64,000 nt of DNA from Areca catechu (lineage: Eukaryota > Streptophyta > Magnoliopsida > Arecales > Arecaceae). The notes under the pieces were generated by a model. That model searched no databases and had not been told where the DNA came from. It saw only the letters and a program-made list of their open reading frames with translations. Within the stretch, counting starts at the first letter, position 1, and the number at the start of each line of letters is the position of its first letter. Positions 60,288 to 64,000 of the stretch are shown in pieces. Both the position numbers and the translations under genes were made by a program. Location of the stretch: the NCBI GenBank assembly GCA_021397845.1, contig CM038039.1, positions 4,829,731-4,893,730 on the forward strand, written 5' to 3'.

Positions 60288-60296
60288 CTATATAAG
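60288..60296 (+). promoter_or_regulatory. TATA box for antisense gene, element 4
   Basis: ctatataag lies between the LTR start and the first antisense exon, about 140 bp before the reading begins near 60440. The arrangement is the same as in elements 2 and 3. Confidence 0.5.
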
Positions 60297-60431
60297 CATC
60301 ATCTCTTCCAGGAAAATAGGTTTTCTGCCATTATGATTTCTTCACCTTAGAAACAAAAGAATCCCTTCAGGTCGGCCTCCTCTCTTCCTCGCCCTCTATT
60401 TTAAGTTAATCTTTCTTTTCTTCTTCCTTTC

Positions 60432-62467
60432 TCCATAGCTAGGATCTTAGCAATCAATCGTACTAACAAATCCAAAGGTTCTACTTCTCAGAAGAAGAAG
60501 AACTAAGCCGAATCAGTCAGGATAGACACCATTAGAACTTCTTTAATAGAACATAAGGTCCTTGCACTGAAAAAATATTACAATATTTTGGATGATTTTG
60601 CAGTAGTTATTCCAAATTTCGAAGAACAAATAGATCGGGCTCCTCTAGGTAGCCTGACGGTCTATGATGAACATTTAAGAGCTGGACTTAGGTTTCTACT
60701 CCATCCTTTCTTCCTCAAGATTTTTAAGTTATACCATATACTGCCAGCCCAATTGACTCCCAATAGTATCTGAATAATCTGTGCCTTTCTGATTCTTTGC
60801 AAGGACGTAGACATAATCCCCAGAACTTCTCTCTTTACGGTCTTGTTCGTATTGAAATGAGATTTTCATGGCCAAGGATGGTGGGTGATCAACCCATGCC
60901 ATAGTTGAAAATTCATCGTTGGGCTTCCTTCGGCCATTCATGGCTGGAAGCCCTGCTTTTTTTATATAGTCTCTAAGATCCCTTGGGATTTTAGCATTAG
61001 TCATAAAGAACCTCGAACAACTCTAAACGACGAAAAAAATATTCTGATGGCAAATAAGGAAGACTATAAGAAGCTCATGGGGATGGAGATTCCCTTAATA
61101 AAAAAGCTTCTCAACAAGAGAGGACTATTTTCGGTTGAAATCAGCCCCAACCCTTCCTTAGGTATCTTACCGCCGACGTTATTCTTTCATTCATTTCTCG
61201 ATGATTAATTCTAATATCCGATTCTTCAGCTTATGCAGATACATCAGTCATAGTAGATGTTCAAAGGCTTTGATAGATGTCGAAGAAAAGGAAGGCCGTG
61301 GCCGCTCTGTCCGACCAAAAGGAAAGAGAGGCCAAGAAATCAAGGAAGACAAAGCCGGCCACTTCATCGGCTCCAAAATCTTTGATACTGATAGCCAGTG
61401 TATCGGACGACGACAAAGTACCTCTTTCTGCATCTCTTCAGCCTCCCTTGCAAGAGAAGCAATCAGTCGGAACTTCTATAGCTGGTCCATCATCATTTCT
61501 CACCGACCAAGCCGATAAAGGAAAAGCCTCGATGATGGAAGAAGAAGAGAGATTCTCTGCTGAGGATATCACGATTGACTTCCATGTCTATGCAGATGAA
61601 TCGGGTTTGGGCGACCCATCATGGGCCCGTCGCATTCTGAGGTTGACCATAATTCTGAAAGATTGGGAGATTACTAAGTCCCAACAAATAGATGAGACGA
61701 TCTTGTCACTTCACCCAATGATGCTCAAGGTATAAAACTAAATTTTGTTTCAAATGATTAAGTAAATGATTCTCTTTTTCCTTTCAAATATGATCAAGTC
61801 AACTTATGAAAACATGCAGCTTATCCATGAAATTACTATAATGGAGGAAAGCTTGAAAAGTTTTGATCAACTCCGCCAAGCTATGCGCAATGAAGTAAAC
61901 ATAGCCAAGGCAGAAAAAGAGGTTGCCGAAGAACTAAAAACAGCTATGGAAAAGAAGCTAGAAGAACAGGCAACCCAAACATCAGTCTTGGAAATGGAAC
62001 TTAAAGTGGCTCAATCAAAGATAGCCGACATGGAATCAAAGCTGAAGAAAAAAAAGAAGAAGCTTTGATCGGCTACAATTAAGCTTGAAAAAGCCGAAAA
62101 GAAGGTCACGATAGCAAAAAAGGAAGTAGAGCAAGCTACCAAGGAAGCTACTAAGGAAACCGTTAAAAACTACGAAGGATCATCAGCTTTCCAAGATAAA
62201 CTTCATGAGGTTGGTATCGAAAGCTATGATTATGGCTATTCAGACTGTTTGAACAAAGTAAAAAGATGCTACCCTGATCTGGACATATCCAAAATCGAAG
62301 AAGAATCTGATGAAGAAGATCAGGCCGAAAAGCAAGTTGAACATCAGCATGAAGAGCCAATATTGGATATCCAGATTCAAGAAGAAGAGACGATAATGGC
62401 CCCCATTCCAGAACAGATTGAAGAAGAAAATGTAATTGGACAAAATGTAGAAAGTCAATCTGTATAA
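60432..62467 (+). pseudogene. Large antisense gene (aORF) of element 4
   Basis: Here the antisense gene reads on the plus strand because this half is inverted. Exon 1 (about 60432-61161) contains LTVYDEHLRAGLRFLLHPF with several stops (near 60508, 60771 and after), and a GT donor follows ccttag at 61162. Exon 2 (about 61277-61729) begins MSKKRK and is basic, then acidic, ending in WARRILRLTIILKDWEITK and a GT donor (61730). Exon 3 (61820-62467) follows atgcag and is a lysine/glutamate-rich coiled coil with one stop near 62068, the conserved SYDYGYSDCLNKVKRCY and LDIS, and an acidic tail. The start codon of exon 1 is not clear. The same architecture as in elements 1-3. Confidence 0.72.
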
Positions 62468-62469
62468 CC

Positions 62470-63345
62470 GACGTATGGATTTGTCTAATTTTTGATATAA
62501 AATGAAGAACCTTTTTTTTTTTACAAAGACCATCAAACTTTAAACAAGGCAAACATCTTTTTCAAAAGAAAATATAATAAATAACTCAATAAATAACAAA
62601 GTTATTAGTAAAAGTTTAAACTTTCACAAGTGAAAAATTTTCCAAGTATGGAACTATCGGATCATATAAAATTTTTTTTGAGAAAGATTAGTTCAAGTAT
62701 GAAGTTATCCGAACAATACAAACGATTATCCAATATCATCAGATTATAAACATCGACAAAGCATTCAGAAAGATCCGATCGAATCAATTTCGAACAAATC
62801 CGATAAACCAAAGTTATTGATGAAAAAGGTCTATTAAAAAATATAATTACCCATTTCTCCTAAAGAAGAGATTATCACTCATTAGCACTTAAGGGAGCTG
62901 ATCTTTAAATCAGTTGGCCCTTAGGTTAATCATAATGAGATGTCATTTAACTTTCCAGGCTTATCAGGGCCTATGATAATCCGATATTTCAGTCGGATTC
63001 ATCAAATATTTTTCTTTCCTCATATCTTTTGAGAAGAAGAATCTTTATGAGATATTTTCAAGATTAACTCTGATATATTATAATAAAATAGATATATCAT
63101 TTCTACCAAATGTCGCCTTCTTATTGGAAGGGCAATTATTTCGCAGGTTGTAAAACCGTGCCGGTCAGTGTTCCAGAAACCGTACATGATTCAAATTCAA
63201 ATCAAAACTATCTTTCCTCTCTCCATAACTGACTTTCTGAGAATTAGTAATGGCATATGAATTCCCACCAAGTTAAGATCATAGACGTGTCATAATCTCG
63301 AGACATCTCGAAAATTGGATCATGAATCATGATCATCGATGCTCT
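62470..63345. other. Non-coding interval between the two antisense genes
   Basis: AT-rich, with no coding potential. It probably holds the 3' untranslated part of the first antisense gene and the promoter of the second. Confidence 0.5.
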
Positions 63346-63355
63346 CTATATAAAG
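63346..63355 (+). promoter_or_regulatory. TATA box for second antisense gene, element 4
   Basis: ctatataaag lies about 113 bp upstream of the ATG at 63468. No exon 1 of the large antisense gene is present between them, so this is a separate promoter. Confidence 0.5.
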
Positions 63356-63467
63356 AGATTTCAGGCTCGCTTCTTAGGCCAACTTTACTTCAAGTATTTT
63401 GGACACTTTCTTCTTTGAACTTTTTTGTTTCAAAAAATCTCGAAAGAGCCTTCATCATATCTTGGAG

Positions 63468-63904
63468 ATGAAACCAGATAGCGAGAGACTTCGTCGGGCA
63501 CTTAAGAAGAGAACCAAATCCACACGATTTAGAGAACAAAAGTCGTGTGTAAAAAGAAGTCACTTATCGAAAAGCACTTCCACCAAGCAAGAATCACCTG
63601 AATATATTGCATCCTTATCTGATAAAGAGAAATTATAGCTATCGATCCTTCCTTAAGAGAACCAAAAAATGGCCCGTTCGTCAAACCTACTTCGACGGAG
63701 AAAGGTAAAGCCTCGATTGTCGAAAAATTATCTGATCCGAATGATGGCAAGGGCATCCAGATGCTTGTCGTGGATGCAAGCTTTGATAATCCAAAGCTAG
63801 CAAAGACTATGTTGCAGTCCGCTATTCTTTGGAAAGATTGGAAGGCGATACACAGGCACGGAGTAGAAGATATTTTCTTCTCTATTTATCTAGGAATACT
63901 GAAG
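63468..63904 (+). pseudogene. Second antisense gene, element 4 (partial, window edge)
   Basis: ATG 63468 starts a basic frame (MKPDSERLRRALKKRTKS) that stops at 63638. After one or more frame changes it continues as NPKLAKTMLQSAILWKDWKA (about 63790-63850), which resembles the end of exon 2 of the large antisense gene (near 61620-61690). It reaches a GT donor at 63905, so more exons should follow outside the window. It sits in the same order as the short antisense gene of element 1 and shares the basic LRRA-x-KR start. Confidence 0.58.
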
Positions 63905-64000
63905 GTAAATATCAATTCTCCCTTTAGAAAATCTTCTATTCCTGTTTTAACAGCATCCTGACTCTTTTGGTCAGTTTATCAACAACATTTCCATGATCGA

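Larger units (their letters stand above)
59645..64000 (-). mobile_element. Tat-type element 4, inverted half
   Basis: From left to right this is a minus-oriented 3' end of a Tat element: an LTR fragment (59645-59921), a purine-type tract just outside the LTR start (on the minus strand 'ctgggcggactag'), then the antisense genes, which therefore read on the plus strand. The junction with the plus-oriented half shares CTT (59645-59647) on both sides. The element continues past the window edge, so integrase and the other LTR are not seen. Confidence 0.75.

Overview
This is a eukaryotic, almost certainly seed-plant, nuclear window. It has spliced genes with GT-AG introns, TATA boxes, AT-rich intergenic DNA with microsatellites, and large LTR retrotransposons. 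One host gene (29.2-31.0 kb) is very GC-rich in its coding part within AT-rich surroundings, which is typical of monocots. A palm-like monocot is my guess, but the sequence does not prove it.

Most of the window is retroelement. Four Ty3/gypsy elements of the Tat/Retand type are present: element 1 (535-11994), element 2 (12464-23169, target duplication TAATT), element 3 (36287-41155, no gag or pol) and element 4 (56892 to the window end, rearranged into two inverted halves). All gag-pol frames are broken by stops and frameshifts. Each element carries, between integrase and the 3' LTR, a gene on the opposite strand to gag-pol. Its exon 1 resembles the 'putative gypsy type transposon' domain; its later exons are lysine-rich and coiled-coil. 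The intron after exon 1 sits at the same place and in the same phase in elements 1-3, and a TATA box lies upstream in elements 2, 3 and 4. Elements 1 and 4 also have a second antisense gene with its own TATA box. Element 2 instead has a 25-copy, 42-bp minisatellite there.

Three host genes can be supported. An acyl-activating enzyme with two exons and a peroxisomal C-terminal SRL is at 29203-31034 (+). An Enhancer-of-polycomb-like gene with four coding exons is at 44457-52020 (+); its first coding exon has an apparent frameshift near 46604. The last exon of a D14/KAI2-like alpha/beta hydrolase is at 55099-55594 (-); its first exon is not found before element 4 begins.

Other items are a degenerate U2 snRNA-like sequence next to element 2 (23376-23421, -), three LINE RNase H remnants (32.0-34.9 kb), an old endogenous pararetrovirus fragment with a Met-tRNA primer site (41.3-42.15 kb), a 75-bp inverted repeat (42484-42876), a duplicated non-coding block (24.3-26.7 kb), and local tandem duplications near 53.2-53.7 kb.
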